Below, piece by piece: positions 45,126 through 53,238 of a stretch of 64,000 nucleotides of DNA (within the stretch, counting starts at the first letter, position 1; each line of letters begins with the position of its first letter). The notes below the pieces were generated by a model, which saw nothing but the letters and a program-made list of their open reading frames with translations, had not been told where the DNA came from and did no database searches. Made by a program: the position numbers and the translations under genes. Origin of the DNA: Dyadobacter fanqingshengii (GTDB lineage: Bacteria; Bacteroidota; Bacteroidia; Cytophagales; Spirosomataceae); assembly GCF_023822005.2 (NCBI RefSeq), contig NZ_CP098806.1:5206501-5270500 (forward strand). Direction: 5' to 3'.

Positions 45126-45728
45126 CTAGCTGTTAAGTGGTTTGATCCAAAAAGTCATGTTTTTGGCCGAGGAAGACGTTTCGCCAATGTCGGGCCATTC
45201 CATAATGCTTTGCAGGGCAGGTTCCTTAACGTAACCGCGTTTGAGCCAAAAGGCATCATTAGGACGGTAATCTGCTGGTTTTGCGGGATGATTATCGCCT
45301 CTTTCAACGGAGCAGAAACAACTCAGCTCGAAGTTTCCAAAGCTCCTGGCGTGTGCTTCACGTTCATCGAAAAATCGGTGCCCGAGGCCAGATCCGCGAT
45401 ATTCGGGCAACAAAATGCTTTCACCAAAGTAAAAAATGGTGCTTATATCAAAGCCCGCGTCTTCGAATGGCTTGCGAACTTCCGCAGCTTCGTCCGTTAA
45501 TGGAATGCAAGTTGTTGCACCCACCATTTTACTTCCATCAAATACGGAGAATAAAAACGCGCGTTCGGACTGGACATAAATTTGCAGATAATCCTTTTCG
45601 TAGTCGAGCGAACCCTCATATAAATAAGGATAATCGTGGAAAACTGCGATCCGCAATGCGCCCAATGCCTCCACAACGGCCGCTATTTCAACGCCCTTAT
45701 AAGCTGCAAATGTAAGTTGATCAGACAT
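45126..45728 (-). CDS. GNAT-family acetyltransferase
   Basis: 200 residues. ESILLPEYRGSGLGHRFFDE is the acetyl-CoA pyrophosphate loop, preceded by strands FLFSVFDGSKMVGATT and followed by FWLKRGYVKEP. The N-terminal half (LRIAVFHDYPYLYEG) is the version found next to nitrilases. Its stop abuts the nitrilase start, and its start overlaps the NTF2-like gene by 8 bp. It may acylate an amine that the nitrilase later releases or the reverse; the direction is not known. Confidence 0.9.
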   Translation of the reverse strand: MSDQLTFAAYKGVEIAAVVEALGALRIAVFHDYPYLYEGSLDYEKDYLQIYVQSERAFLFSVFDGSKMVGATTCIPLTDEAAEVRKPFEDAGFDISTIFYFGESILLPEYRGSGLGHRFFDEREAHARSFGNFELSCFCSVERGDNHPAKPADYRPNDAFWLKRGYVKEPALQSIMEWPDIGETSSSAKNMTFWIKPLNS

Positions 45729-46134
45729 TTGTGGGCTTGGAAACCAGTTGTATCCAAAGCGGCAGGTTGTAATAAGTGGTAACCCGGCAAATTTTTTCGT
45801 TTTTTAATTCCAAAAATGCAGCTGCCGGAACCTTGTAAGATTGCCCGTAAGCCTCCGGAAAGCCTTCTTCACCTTTTTTATAAATTCCCCTGACAATGAA
45901 TTCCACCGCAATCCGCGAGTCGTCCGGTGTTGTGAAAAAGACCATATCGGTTAGCGTTTCTTCGTAGGACTCATCCATTGTGCGCAGAAACTCGGTGAAT
46001 TTTTCAATGCCAATGCGCACGTCGCCCTGGTTGGGTTCGTGCCTTACTTCGGGGTGCACCAAGGCGAGCATGCCCTCCCAATTTTTTTGATTGAAGCTTG
46101 TATAATATGCTTGAACAATGTCCAGAGAAGCCAT
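45721..46134 (-). CDS. NTF2-like (SnoaL/ketosteroid-isomerase-like) protein
   Basis: 137 residues. DIVQAYYTSFNQKNWEGMLA, LVHPEVRHEPNQGDVRIGIE, FTEFLRTMDESYEET and KICRVTTYYNLPLWI give the cone-shaped NTF2 fold with the helix-strand order of SnoaL-like proteins. Such domains bind small molecules and sometimes catalyse isomerisation. It is the first gene of the three-gene operon with GNAT and nitrilase. Confidence 0.88.
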   Translation of the reverse strand: MASLDIVQAYYTSFNQKNWEGMLALVHPEVRHEPNQGDVRIGIEKFTEFLRTMDESYEETLTDMVFFTTPDDSRIAVEFIVRGIYKKGEEGFPEAYGQSYKVPAAAFLELKNEKICRVTTYYNLPLWIQLVSKPTNV

Positions 46135-46178
46135 GTTGGAATGTTAATGTTTGTATTGATAATAAAATAGAGCAGCAA

Positions 46179-48161
46179 CTAGTTCACCGGCATATATATA
46201 AAAGTGCCGGTAACGCTCCATTTTTTAACATAAGTGCGGCCATGATAGGTCATGTGGTTTCCTTCGAAATGTTCGGCAATAATGCAGTCGGGCCGGAAAG
46301 TTTTGTTTTCCAGGATGTGTGAAGGGTTGCGCACTTTTATGTGCTCAAAGTGCCGGTCTGGTGCTCTCAGGATATATTGGTAAGCATAATCGAGGCTGGA
46401 TTCCAGAAAGTCGAAGCCGATATTTTTAGCTCCGATCGAGTCTACGTAAAAGCGCATTTTCTCTGCCTGATCCGTATAATCTCCCCAAACGACTTTTTCA
46501 GGTTTGGAAAATAAAATGCTGGGCTGTTTCAGGTTCATATTGGCCTTACCAATGTTGATATTCAGGTTAAATGCCGTATTAACCTTTGGGAAAATCTCTT
46601 CAAAAAACCATTTCGTAGAAAGCAGCGGATGGCTTGTGCTCAAAACCGCAAATGGCAGCGCGAAAATCCACAGTATCAAGCATAGAAGCACGGGGACCGC
46701 GCGGATTTTAAGCGAGCCGTAAACGATCCCGATGATGGGCGCAATGAGGAGGAAGAAAGGAATGTGAAGTCTCGAGCCGTAAATCTGATAGCCGATAAAA
46801 AAGCAAAAGAGCAGAAAACTCACAAATGAAAACGCAGCATACCAGCGTGCGGTTTTGGATAATTTAGTAAAAAATAAAAGAGGTAAAGAAAAGATGACGA
46901 GCCACATAGCCAGAAAGTTATGGGCGAAATCTTCATTAAAATTCAACTTGTTCATCTTAAATATCATCCCGGTTCCCGGCGCATTAAGCGGAATGCCTAT
47001 AACTTCGTGAAATCGGTCCAACTTGTTCAACATGAACTTGTTATATCGATCGCCCGGCGAAACAAATCCTAAATGAAGAAAAACGTGCTTGGTTGTGGAG
47101 GAAAGCAAATTGGCAGGATTTGAAACATCATTTTTGTTACCATTACTCATTCTCCCGATTGGCGTTTCGTAGATCTGGTAAGTCCTGTACCAGAACGGCC
47201 CGTTGAGCAGCAGCATGATCGCAACGGCACCACCTATCAAAAAAGCCAATGGCTTCCATTGAAGCGGTTTGGCAATCATGAAAAAGAAAATATATGCGGC
47301 AAAAGGAAGGACATAAAATACAAATGTGCCCTTCGTCATCATGCCTAGTGCCGCCGCGGAAACCAGGAGAATAAGCGAAATTTTATTGGTTTGACGCACA
47401 TAATCGAAAGTATGAAAAGCGCAGGCGACGATGAAAAATGCCACCACAATGTCATTCTGCGTCGTCATTGATTCCAGGACAACAATAGGCAGCGTAACAC
47501 CAAAACAAAGTGCCACCCGCATGGCAGAGCGGCTACTGGAGAGCATTTCGACGAGTAATGAAATGTACATGAGCAGGCCAACCATACAACCCCATTGCAA
47601 TAATTGAAACGCACGTTCACTATTCGACAACAAAAATGAATGTAAATGCACATATTCCGAAAATGGGCTGAATGAGATGGACCGCTCGATATGAGACGCA
47701 TAATGATTCACATTGCCATTCTGGATCCAATATCCGAGCCTGCTCAAATGATAGGCCATCGAATCCATATTGTTGGGCGTAGCAACTACCGCAACAATAA
47801 AAGTGAGCGCAGAAATGGAAAACAAAACGACATTGGTAAGGCTACCGGTTTCACGAAAAAAGGCCCGTCCGGACGATAACCAGCCCTTTAAAATGTCGGG
47901 CATTGAAATATTTTCCCTTTTGCTTAATCGCCTGAAAAGCAGCATAAGGGCAATGTTCAGGATTGTCCAGGCCGTTTTTACAGAGGTTGCATTCACGAAA
48001 TTTGCGGGACTAAGCATTTCGGTCGATGCTGCAATAAAGAAGAATATGCCAATCGCGGCAGTCAATAGAGAGCGACGGAATGCTTGCGGGCTTCCGTTAT
48101 AAAATGCCAGGAAGCAATTGGCTGTGCCCAGCCAGATTGCCAGCGGAATTAGAAAGATCAT
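46179..48161 (-). CDS. Membrane glycosyltransferase (GT39/ArnT-like)
   Basis: 660 residues from the ATG at 48161. The frame is open to a TTG at 48200, but that TTG overlaps the -7 promoter element, so it cannot be the start. About 12 hydrophobic helices, a first periplasmic loop with PNNMDSMAYHLSRLGYWIQN (the DE/DD-type catalytic loop region) and SPFSEYVHLHSFLLSN match the dolichyl-phosphate-mannose/ArnT-like superfamily that moves sugars from a lipid carrier in the inner membrane. The C-terminal about 150 residues are soluble. Acceptor and sugar unknown. Monocistronic. Confidence 0.85.
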   Translation of the reverse strand: MIFLIPLAIWLGTANCFLAFYNGSPQAFRRSLLTAAIGIFFFIAASTEMLSPANFVNATSVKTAWTILNIALMLLFRRLSKRENISMPDILKGWLSSGRAFFRETGSLTNVVLFSISALTFIVAVVATPNNMDSMAYHLSRLGYWIQNGNVNHYASHIERSISFSPFSEYVHLHSFLLSNSERAFQLLQWGCMVGLLMYISLLVEMLSSSRSAMRVALCFGVTLPIVVLESMTTQNDIVVAFFIVACAFHTFDYVRQTNKISLILLVSAAALGMMTKGTFVFYVLPFAAYIFFFMIAKPLQWKPLAFLIGGAVAIMLLLNGPFWYRTYQIYETPIGRMSNGNKNDVSNPANLLSSTTKHVFLHLGFVSPGDRYNKFMLNKLDRFHEVIGIPLNAPGTGMIFKMNKLNFNEDFAHNFLAMWLVIFSLPLLFFTKLSKTARWYAAFSFVSFLLFCFFIGYQIYGSRLHIPFFLLIAPIIGIVYGSLKIRAVPVLLCLILWIFALPFAVLSTSHPLLSTKWFFEEIFPKVNTAFNLNINIGKANMNLKQPSILFSKPEKVVWGDYTDQAEKMRFYVDSIGAKNIGFDFLESSLDYAYQYILRAPDRHFEHIKVRNPSHILENKTFRPDCIIAEHFEGNHMTYHGRTYVKKWSVTGTFIYMPVN

Positions 48162-48197
48162 GTGAAGGGGTGAACTGCTTTGGCTAGTTTCGAAGGT

Positions 48198-48231
48198 CAA
48201 AACTAACTAATTCGATTAAACAATATTCAAA
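48198..48231 (-). promoter_or_regulatory. Promoter of the membrane glycosyltransferase gene
   Basis: Minus strand: TTTG at 48231-48228, a 22-nt spacer, then TAGTTTTG at 48205-48198, which fits the Bacteroidota form TTTG/TAnnTTTG. Transcription would begin near 48191, about 30 nt before the ATG at 48161. Confidence 0.5.
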
Positions 48232-48255
48232 TTTTGCCACCAGCGGGCACATAGA

Positions 48256-49278
48256 TTATTTGCTGTGAGATTTTATTCCCAGAACCAGGTCTGCAATGTT
48301 GAAATATTTCGATCCATGCAAAGGGGATTTTATTTGCCAAACCGCAGTTTCACCCTCGCGATCGCAATGCACCTTGAACATTGCATGAACATCATCCGTA
48401 ATGCCGAAACCTTCCCGCTGCAATGCTCTTCCCGTCCAAAATGTCAATATCGCATCACCGGAAAGACTTATGGAATGCGTGCATACATCCTGATAAATGT
48501 TGAACGTGCCGCTGGATTTATTAAAGAAAAAACCACTTTTGGCAAATGCAGATTCAAACGCACCGTTCAGAACAAGATCTTCCGGAACGCCCGTGGCCAG
48601 TGCTCCGTCTTGCTTCATAAGCCACAGTATATCAGCTGCTTGCAGCGCGAGATCGAGCTCGTGTGTGCTCAGTAAAATAGCTTTTTCGGTTTGCCGCGCC
48701 AATGTGTGCAGCAACCGCATCATTTCCACGCGGTTAGGCAGATCCAAATGGGCAGTTGGTTCGTCGAGCAGAATGAGCTCTGTATCTTGTGCGAGCGCGC
48801 GGGCCAGCATTACTTTTTGTCGCTCGCCGTCGCTGAGCTGATGGATTTTTCTGTTAATCAAATCTTCAACATTAGCCAGCCAGATGGCTTCATTGATCTT
48901 ATCGTGATCAATTTTGCTTAGTGCGCCGAGCCAACCTGTGTAGGGTGTACGGCCTAATGTGATGACTTCCAGTGCGGTAAGGTTCCCGGCTTCAACGCGT
49001 TCTGTCAAAACCAGACTGAGTTTTTGCGCGAGCTCGGCAGATTTCAAGCCAGCGAGTGGCTGCTGACCAATGTAGACAACGCCTTCCAAAGCAGGTTGCA
49101 AACCAGCAATTGTGCGCATTAATGTTGATTTTCCCGAACCGTTGGAGCCTAGCAAACAAACCAGCTGCCCGGGTTTCAGCGTGAGATTCAGGGTTTTCGA
49201 GATAATCCGCTCCGTTCTTTTGGTTTTATATCCAATAGCAAGATCCTTTGTTTCCAGAAATGGCTTTAAATCACTCAT
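48256..49278 (-). CDS. Iron/cobalamin-type ABC importer, ATPase, with C-terminal extension
   Basis: 340 residues. Walker A GSNGSGKS (44-51), signature LSDGE (148-152), Walker B LILLDEP (168-174) and the H-loop in STHELDLAL place it with FecE/BtuD ATPases. The C-terminal about 85 residues (from ISLSGDAILTFWTGRAL) are an extra domain not found in FecE, of unknown role. It is the third gene of the importer operon: its start overlaps the permease stop by 4 bp (ATGA). Confidence 0.92.
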   Translation of the reverse strand: MSDLKPFLETKDLAIGYKTKRTERIISKTLNLTLKPGQLVCLLGSNGSGKSTLMRTIAGLQPALEGVVYIGQQPLAGLKSAELAQKLSLVLTERVEAGNLTALEVITLGRTPYTGWLGALSKIDHDKINEAIWLANVEDLINRKIHQLSDGERQKVMLARALAQDTELILLDEPTAHLDLPNRVEMMRLLHTLARQTEKAILLSTHELDLALQAADILWLMKQDGALATGVPEDLVLNGAFESAFAKSGFFFNKSSGTFNIYQDVCTHSISLSGDAILTFWTGRALQREGFGITDDVHAMFKVHCDREGETAVWQIKSPLHGSKYFNIADLVLGIKSHSK

Positions 49279-50357
49279 GAGAAAGAAGAACGAAGGTTAT
49301 TACGGCTGATAATGATCCAGATAACCACCGGCGCACCCAGTAACGAAGTCACAACATTAACTGGAATGACGGTTTGCATGCCGGGCAGCTGTGCAATAAT
49401 GTCACACAAAAGCAAGAGAACCATGCCCGTTAAACAACAGCCCGGAATCAGTACGCGGTGATCGGACGTGCCAAATAGTGAACGGGCAATATGTGGAATA
49501 GCGATGCCTACAAATCCGATGGGCCCGCAAAAGGCCGTAATGCTGCCCGTTAACAGGCTCGTACTGAGCATGATGATCAGCCTCGTTTTCCCAATGGTGA
49601 GCCCCATGCTTCTTGCGTAATTTTCGCCCAACAAAAGTGCATTCAGCGCTTTGGAAGAAATAAATGCCAGCAGGAGGCCAAATGCGACAACGCCGGTCAG
49701 CGCATAAAGATGATACTGGGTAACGCCGCCCAGCGAACCGAAAGTCCACATAATGTATTCCTGCAATTGTTCTGGCTGACTGAAATATTGCCAAATGCTG
49801 ACAATTGAAAGAGTTATGGTTCCAATCATCACGCCCACAATCAGCAAAATCACATTGTCCCTGATCCTGCCCGCTATCAACAAAATGAGTGATAAAACCA
49901 GTGCAGACCCCAGCGAAGCCATCACAATGATCAGCCAGCTACCCGAAACGCCGAGCTTGCTGATCGCATACAGGCTGGCGCTACTTCCTCCGGCGAGCAT
50001 AACGGCCGCCACACCCAGTCCGGCTCCGGCGGTAATGCCCAGTTCGGACGGCCCGGCTAATGGGTTTCGGAATAAGGTCTGCATTTGTAACCCGCTGACA
50101 GAGAGTCCACAGCCAACCAGGATGGCTGTTATCGCTTTGGGAATGCGTATTTTTTCAATAATAAATAACCAGGCGGTGTTTGCTGATTCTTGAAAAAAAA
50201 TGATTTTGACAACTTCTCTGAACGGAATTTGGACTGAGCCGAGCATAACGTCCAAAATAAAGAACACGATCGCTAATATGATCAGTCCTGCAAACATGAG
50301 TCGGTGCGCGGCTTTGGAAGATTTAAGCGAAGAGTTTTTTTGGAGGATTTCTGCCAT
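49275..50357 (-). CDS. FecCD-family ABC importer permease
   Basis: 360 residues with about 9-10 hydrophobic helices. Family motifs: PKAITAILVGCGLSVSGLQM, FRNPLAGPSELGITAGAGLG, the coupling-helix region GENYARSMGLTIGKTR, FCGPIGFVGIAIPHIAR and the end PVNVVTSLLGAPVVIWII. It transports an iron-siderophore, heme or cobalamin complex; the chemistry cannot be resolved from the permease. It overlaps the ATPase gene by 4 bp and the binding-protein gene by 1 bp (TAATG). Confidence 0.94.
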   Translation of the reverse strand: MAEILQKNSSLKSSKAAHRLMFAGLIILAIVFFILDVMLGSVQIPFREVVKIIFFQESANTAWLFIIEKIRIPKAITAILVGCGLSVSGLQMQTLFRNPLAGPSELGITAGAGLGVAAVMLAGGSSASLYAISKLGVSGSWLIIVMASLGSALVLSLILLIAGRIRDNVILLIVGVMIGTITLSIVSIWQYFSQPEQLQEYIMWTFGSLGGVTQYHLYALTGVVAFGLLLAFISSKALNALLLGENYARSMGLTIGKTRLIIMLSTSLLTGSITAFCGPIGFVGIAIPHIARSLFGTSDHRVLIPGCCLTGMVLLLLCDIIAQLPGMQTVIPVNVVTSLLGAPVVIWIIISRNNLRSSFS

Positions 50358-51547
50358 TATTTGAGCTGTTTGTAATAAACCAAATGATGCTCTGGCAACA
50401 ATTCCGGATGCAATATTTTAATGAGATCCGAAAGTACAATATGCGGATTTACGGTCCCCGATTCAAAAAAATCATTCGCGCCCTGATCATTTACACGGCC
50501 ACAATAACTATACATTCGCCCCGACTTATAGGCCTTAAAATCGCTGTAACGCGAATCCTGGGCAAGAATATTCGCTTTCGTATCACTTTTGTCAAACCCG
50601 ACATTCAACCAGGCATCGGCTTCCAATGCAATGGGATAAACCGACTCGAAATTCAAAGGCAAGCTGCCAGCCGCCTTTGTTTTGCTCCAATGATAATCCC
50701 CACCTGCATCCCGGAAAAACTGGGACATATAACTGTCGCCATTCGGCAAAAACCATGCGTCCTTGGTGTTAAGGCCAGAAATGATCGACGGTTTCTCCTT
50801 CACTTCTTTCACAAGCTCAGCTAGCCGGGCATATTCCGCCTCGATTTTTGCAAACTTTTCATTCACCTCTTTTTCCTTATTTAACAATGCTGCAACAAGC
50901 TTAACCCACTCAGCACGCGCTAATGGCGTTTTTTCAATCCATTCTGAGTTGATCAAAACGGGAATTCCGGCTTGTGCTAAAATGCGATAATGATCGACTT
51001 TGGCGCCCGGGCCGCCCATGGCCATCACCACATCCGGATGCATTTCCAGAAGCTTTTCCTCATTCAATCCCTGATCCCGGCCAATATTCACAACTTTTCC
51101 AGCTTTAATCATTGCCTGAACTTTGGCAGAATAAATATATTGCGGATTACTCAACCCGATAATAATGCTTTCTGAATCCAAAAATTCAAGCAATGCAACA
51201 TGCATGGAAGAAGTCGCAACAATGCTTCTCAAAGGAATTTCAATCACCTGCGCTTCTTCCAAACCCGTCGGGCGCGCAGTTCCTCTTTCAAGTAAAATGT
51301 ATTTTGAAGTATCGGTCCCGGTTTCAAACGGGCTTAGGATGCTTACGATCTTATAATTACTGTGATATGTTATTGTAAAGCCTTTCGCGTGGTTGATTTT
51401 GGTTTGGTCAGCGTAAGTATTTTTCTCAACCTTGGATGACTCTTCTTTGGATTGCTTTTTCTCAGAATTACAACCTGAGAGGTGTAAAAAGGAAAACAGG
51501 AATAAAAAAAGAAATGTTGAGTTTTTAAAGGAACGTTGGTTGGTCAT
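50357..51547 (-). CDS. ABC importer substrate-binding lipoprotein (BtuF/FecB-like)
   Basis: 396 residues. Lipobox LSGC at about residue 26. The two-lobed TroA/BtuF fold is seen in VSILSPFETGTDTSKYILLE, EKLLEMHPDVVMAMGGPG, AQAGIPVLINSEWIEKTPLA and FKAYKSGRMYSYCGRVND. It should capture the ligand and pass it to the permease. No cobalamin or other riboswitch is seen: only 25 bp separate it from the gene upstream (DUF5618). The TonB-dependent receptor that would bring the ligand across the outer membrane is not adjacent. Confidence 0.93.
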   Translation of the reverse strand: MTNQRSFKNSTFLFLFLFSFLHLSGCNSEKKQSKEESSKVEKNTYADQTKINHAKGFTITYHSNYKIVSILSPFETGTDTSKYILLERGTARPTGLEEAQVIEIPLRSIVATSSMHVALLEFLDSESIIIGLSNPQYIYSAKVQAMIKAGKVVNIGRDQGLNEEKLLEMHPDVVMAMGGPGAKVDHYRILAQAGIPVLINSEWIEKTPLARAEWVKLVAALLNKEKEVNEKFAKIEAEYARLAELVKEVKEKPSIISGLNTKDAWFLPNGDSYMSQFFRDAGGDYHWSKTKAAGSLPLNFESVYPIALEADAWLNVGFDKSDTKANILAQDSRYSDFKAYKSGRMYSYCGRVNDQGANDFFESGTVNPHIVLSDLIKILHPELLPEHHLVYYKQLK

Positions 51548-51572
51548 TCAATAAAAGTTTACTGCACTGTGT

Positions 51573-51968
51573 TTAAATGTATGTAAGCATTTGCCTGACA
51601 TTATCCAAGCCTAGCTGTATTGTTCTAGCAGATGATGTCCCGTGGTAGTAACCAGCAATATGCAGTTCGTCATAAACCTCAACTAACAGTCTCATTAATT
51701 TCTTATCGTATTTTCTTACCCTATTGGTATAATCTTCAATACTTGTAGGCTTGGTAAATTTGAGTCCTTCTTTCTGTTTTAAGAATTCGTCCAAAATTAG
51801 TAATGCAGCGGAATATGCTGTGCCGGAAGCCATTTTTACATATTTGACATCCGCATACAATCCATCTTTTTTGCCTGCCTTTTCGCTCAAAATCGTTTTG
51901 GCATTTTCTAAATAGCGTGCGGCTTCTTCGGCAGGGGCAAGGGCAGGGCCTTGATTTTTCCTTGTCAT
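51573..51968 (-). CDS. DUF5618-family small protein
   Basis: 131 residues, mostly helical: PAEEAARYLENAKTILSEKA, LYADVKYVKMASGTAYSAAL, LLILDEFLKQ and YDKKLMRLLVEVYDELHIAG. This is the HEPN-like layout of DUF5618 proteins in Bacteroidota, often found near toxin-antitoxin or regulatory genes. It is 25 bp upstream of the ABC importer on the same strand and divergent from the DNA repair operon. Function unknown. Confidence 0.8.
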   Translation of the reverse strand: MTRKNQGPALAPAEEAARYLENAKTILSEKAGKKDGLYADVKYVKMASGTAYSAALLILDEFLKQKEGLKFTKPTSIEDYTNRVRKYDKKLMRLLVEVYDELHIAGYYHGTSSARTIQLGLDNVRQMLTYI

Positions 51969-52061
51969 AATTATTTATAGTGTTTAATGATTCCTGATTT
52001 AGACGTAGCTTCCTAAAAAAGTCACTCAAAAATAGCATTAATTTTCGGGGAGACATGAGCG

Positions 52062-52083
52062 GTGCCAATTTGTCAATTGGCAC
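52062..52083. promoter_or_regulatory. Perfect 9-bp inverted repeat before the DNA repair operon
   Basis: GTGCCAATT, 4 nt (TGTC), AATTGGCAC. It ends 21 nt before the ATG of the exonuclease and lies 94 bp before the divergent DUF5618 start. A half site, ATTGGCACA (54835-54843), occurs again 20 nt before the helicase start inside the same operon. The position suits an operator that controls the repair genes. Confidence 0.5.
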
Positions 52084-52104
52084 ACTTTTAATATTTTCCA
52101 AGCC

Positions 52105-53238
52105 ATGCCAGCACAATCTCTTTTACAATTCACAGGGAAAAGTATATACTGCGCCGTTGCGGATGCGCACATTGATCCGTGGATTCCCGTGGATCGCGCA
52201 ATCATCACACATGCACATAGCGATCACGCGCGCTGGGGTAGCAAGCATTATCTGGCCCATAAAGACAGTGAGCCCATTTTGCGGCTGAGGTTAGGCCAGG
52301 ATATTTCACTTCAAACAGTTGAATACTACGAGAAATTTGTGATCAATGGTGTCACATTTTCCTTGCATCCTGCCGGGCATATCATTGGTTCAGCGCAGGT
52401 TCGGGTTGAGTATAAGGGTGAGGTTTGGGTTGCGAGCGGCGACTACAAATTGGAAGTCGACAATTTCGCACCACCCTTTGAACCAGTTAAATGCAATGTG
52501 TTTATAACTGAGTCAACTTTTGGTTTACCCATTTACAAATGGCAGCCGCAGCATGAAGTGATGAGTGAAATCGATAACTGGTGGCGGCAGAATAAAAGCG
52601 AAGACAAAGCCAGTGTGCTCATGGGTTACTCCCTCGGTAAAATGCAGCGGATCTTGAAAAATATTGAACTGCAAGATAAAATAATCTACGCCCACGGCGC
52701 TATTTATACATTAAATGAAAGGCTAAGACAAGCGGGTTTCGACCTGCCTGAGTTAACATTGGTAACCAAAGAAACCGACCGAAAATTATTCCGCGGTTCA
52801 CTGGTCTTAGCGCCGCCATCCGTTGATAGCAGCACCTGGATCAAGAAATTCGCCCCTTACTCATTGGGTTACTGCTCAGGTTGGATGGCCCTACGCGGAG
52901 CCAAAAATCGCCGAGCCGTGGATCAGGGTTTCGTGTTAAGCGACCACGTTGACTGGCCCGATTTAAACACAGCCGTAAAAGAATCAGGTGCCGAAAAAGT
53001 GTACGTAACTCACGGTTATACGAGCATTTATGCAAGATATCTCAATGAAAACGGCATCGAAGCCGGAGAAGTGCACACGATGTACGGCAATGAAGACGAA
53101 AACGAGGAAGAAGAAGTAGTCCAGGACATCAGCGCCGGAACCGAAGCTTATCAACAACACAAAGAATCATTAGATGACGAAGTCATCGATACAAAGCCAT
53201 CACCAAAAAAGTCCCCTTCGGGGGATATAGGGGCATGA
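52105..53238 (+). CDS. Ligase-associated DNA exonuclease (metallo-beta-lactamase fold)
   Basis: 377 residues. ITHAHSDHARWG (H36, H38, D40, H41) is the metal-binding HxHxDH motif of the metallo-beta-lactamase fold; further GHIIGSAQVRV, SGDYKL and the late SDHVDWPDL complete the nuclease site, as in the exonuclease that accompanies LigB-type ligases. The C-terminal about 50 residues are acidic (GNEDENEEEEVVQDI) and end in SPSGDIGA, which is encoded by a repeat-like hairpin (see 53205-53234). It is the first gene of the operon; its stop overlaps the ligase start by 4 bp (ATGA). Confidence 0.93.
   Translation: MPAQSLLQFTGKSIYCAVADAHIDPWIPVDRAIITHAHSDHARWGSKHYLAHKDSEPILRLRLGQDISLQTVEYYEKFVINGVTFSLHPAGHIIGSAQVRVEYKGEVWVASGDYKLEVDNFAPPFEPVKCNVFITESTFGLPIYKWQPQHEVMSEIDNWWRQNKSEDKASVLMGYSLGKMQRILKNIELQDKIIYAHGAIYTLNERLRQAGFDLPELTLVTKETDRKLFRGSLVLAPPSVDSSTWIKKFAPYSLGYCSGWMALRGAKNRRAVDQGFVLSDHVDWPDLNTAVKESGAEKVYVTHGYTSIYARYLNENGIEAGEVHTMYGNEDENEEEEVVQDISAGTEAYQQHKESLDDEVIDTKPSPKKSPSGDIGA
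53205..53234 (+). repeat. Repeat-like GC hairpin at the end of the exonuclease gene
   Basis: AAAGTCCCCTTCGGGGGATA followed by TAGGGG forms a CCCC-TTC-GGGG hairpin. From memory the same kind of element (TCCCCTTCGGGGGATTTAGGGG-like) is scattered in intergenic regions of many Cytophagales and related genomes. Here it lies inside the coding sequence and supplies its last residues. Confidence 0.5.

Noticed and set aside
48162..48200. Longer N-terminus of the membrane glycosyltransferase from a TTG at 48200
   Set aside because: The TTG is part of a TAGTTTTG promoter element, so a transcript starting after it would not include it.
51548..51572. Cobalamin or iron riboswitch before the ABC importer
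   Set aside because: Only 25 bp separate the binding-protein gene from the DUF5618 gene, too short for a riboswitch.
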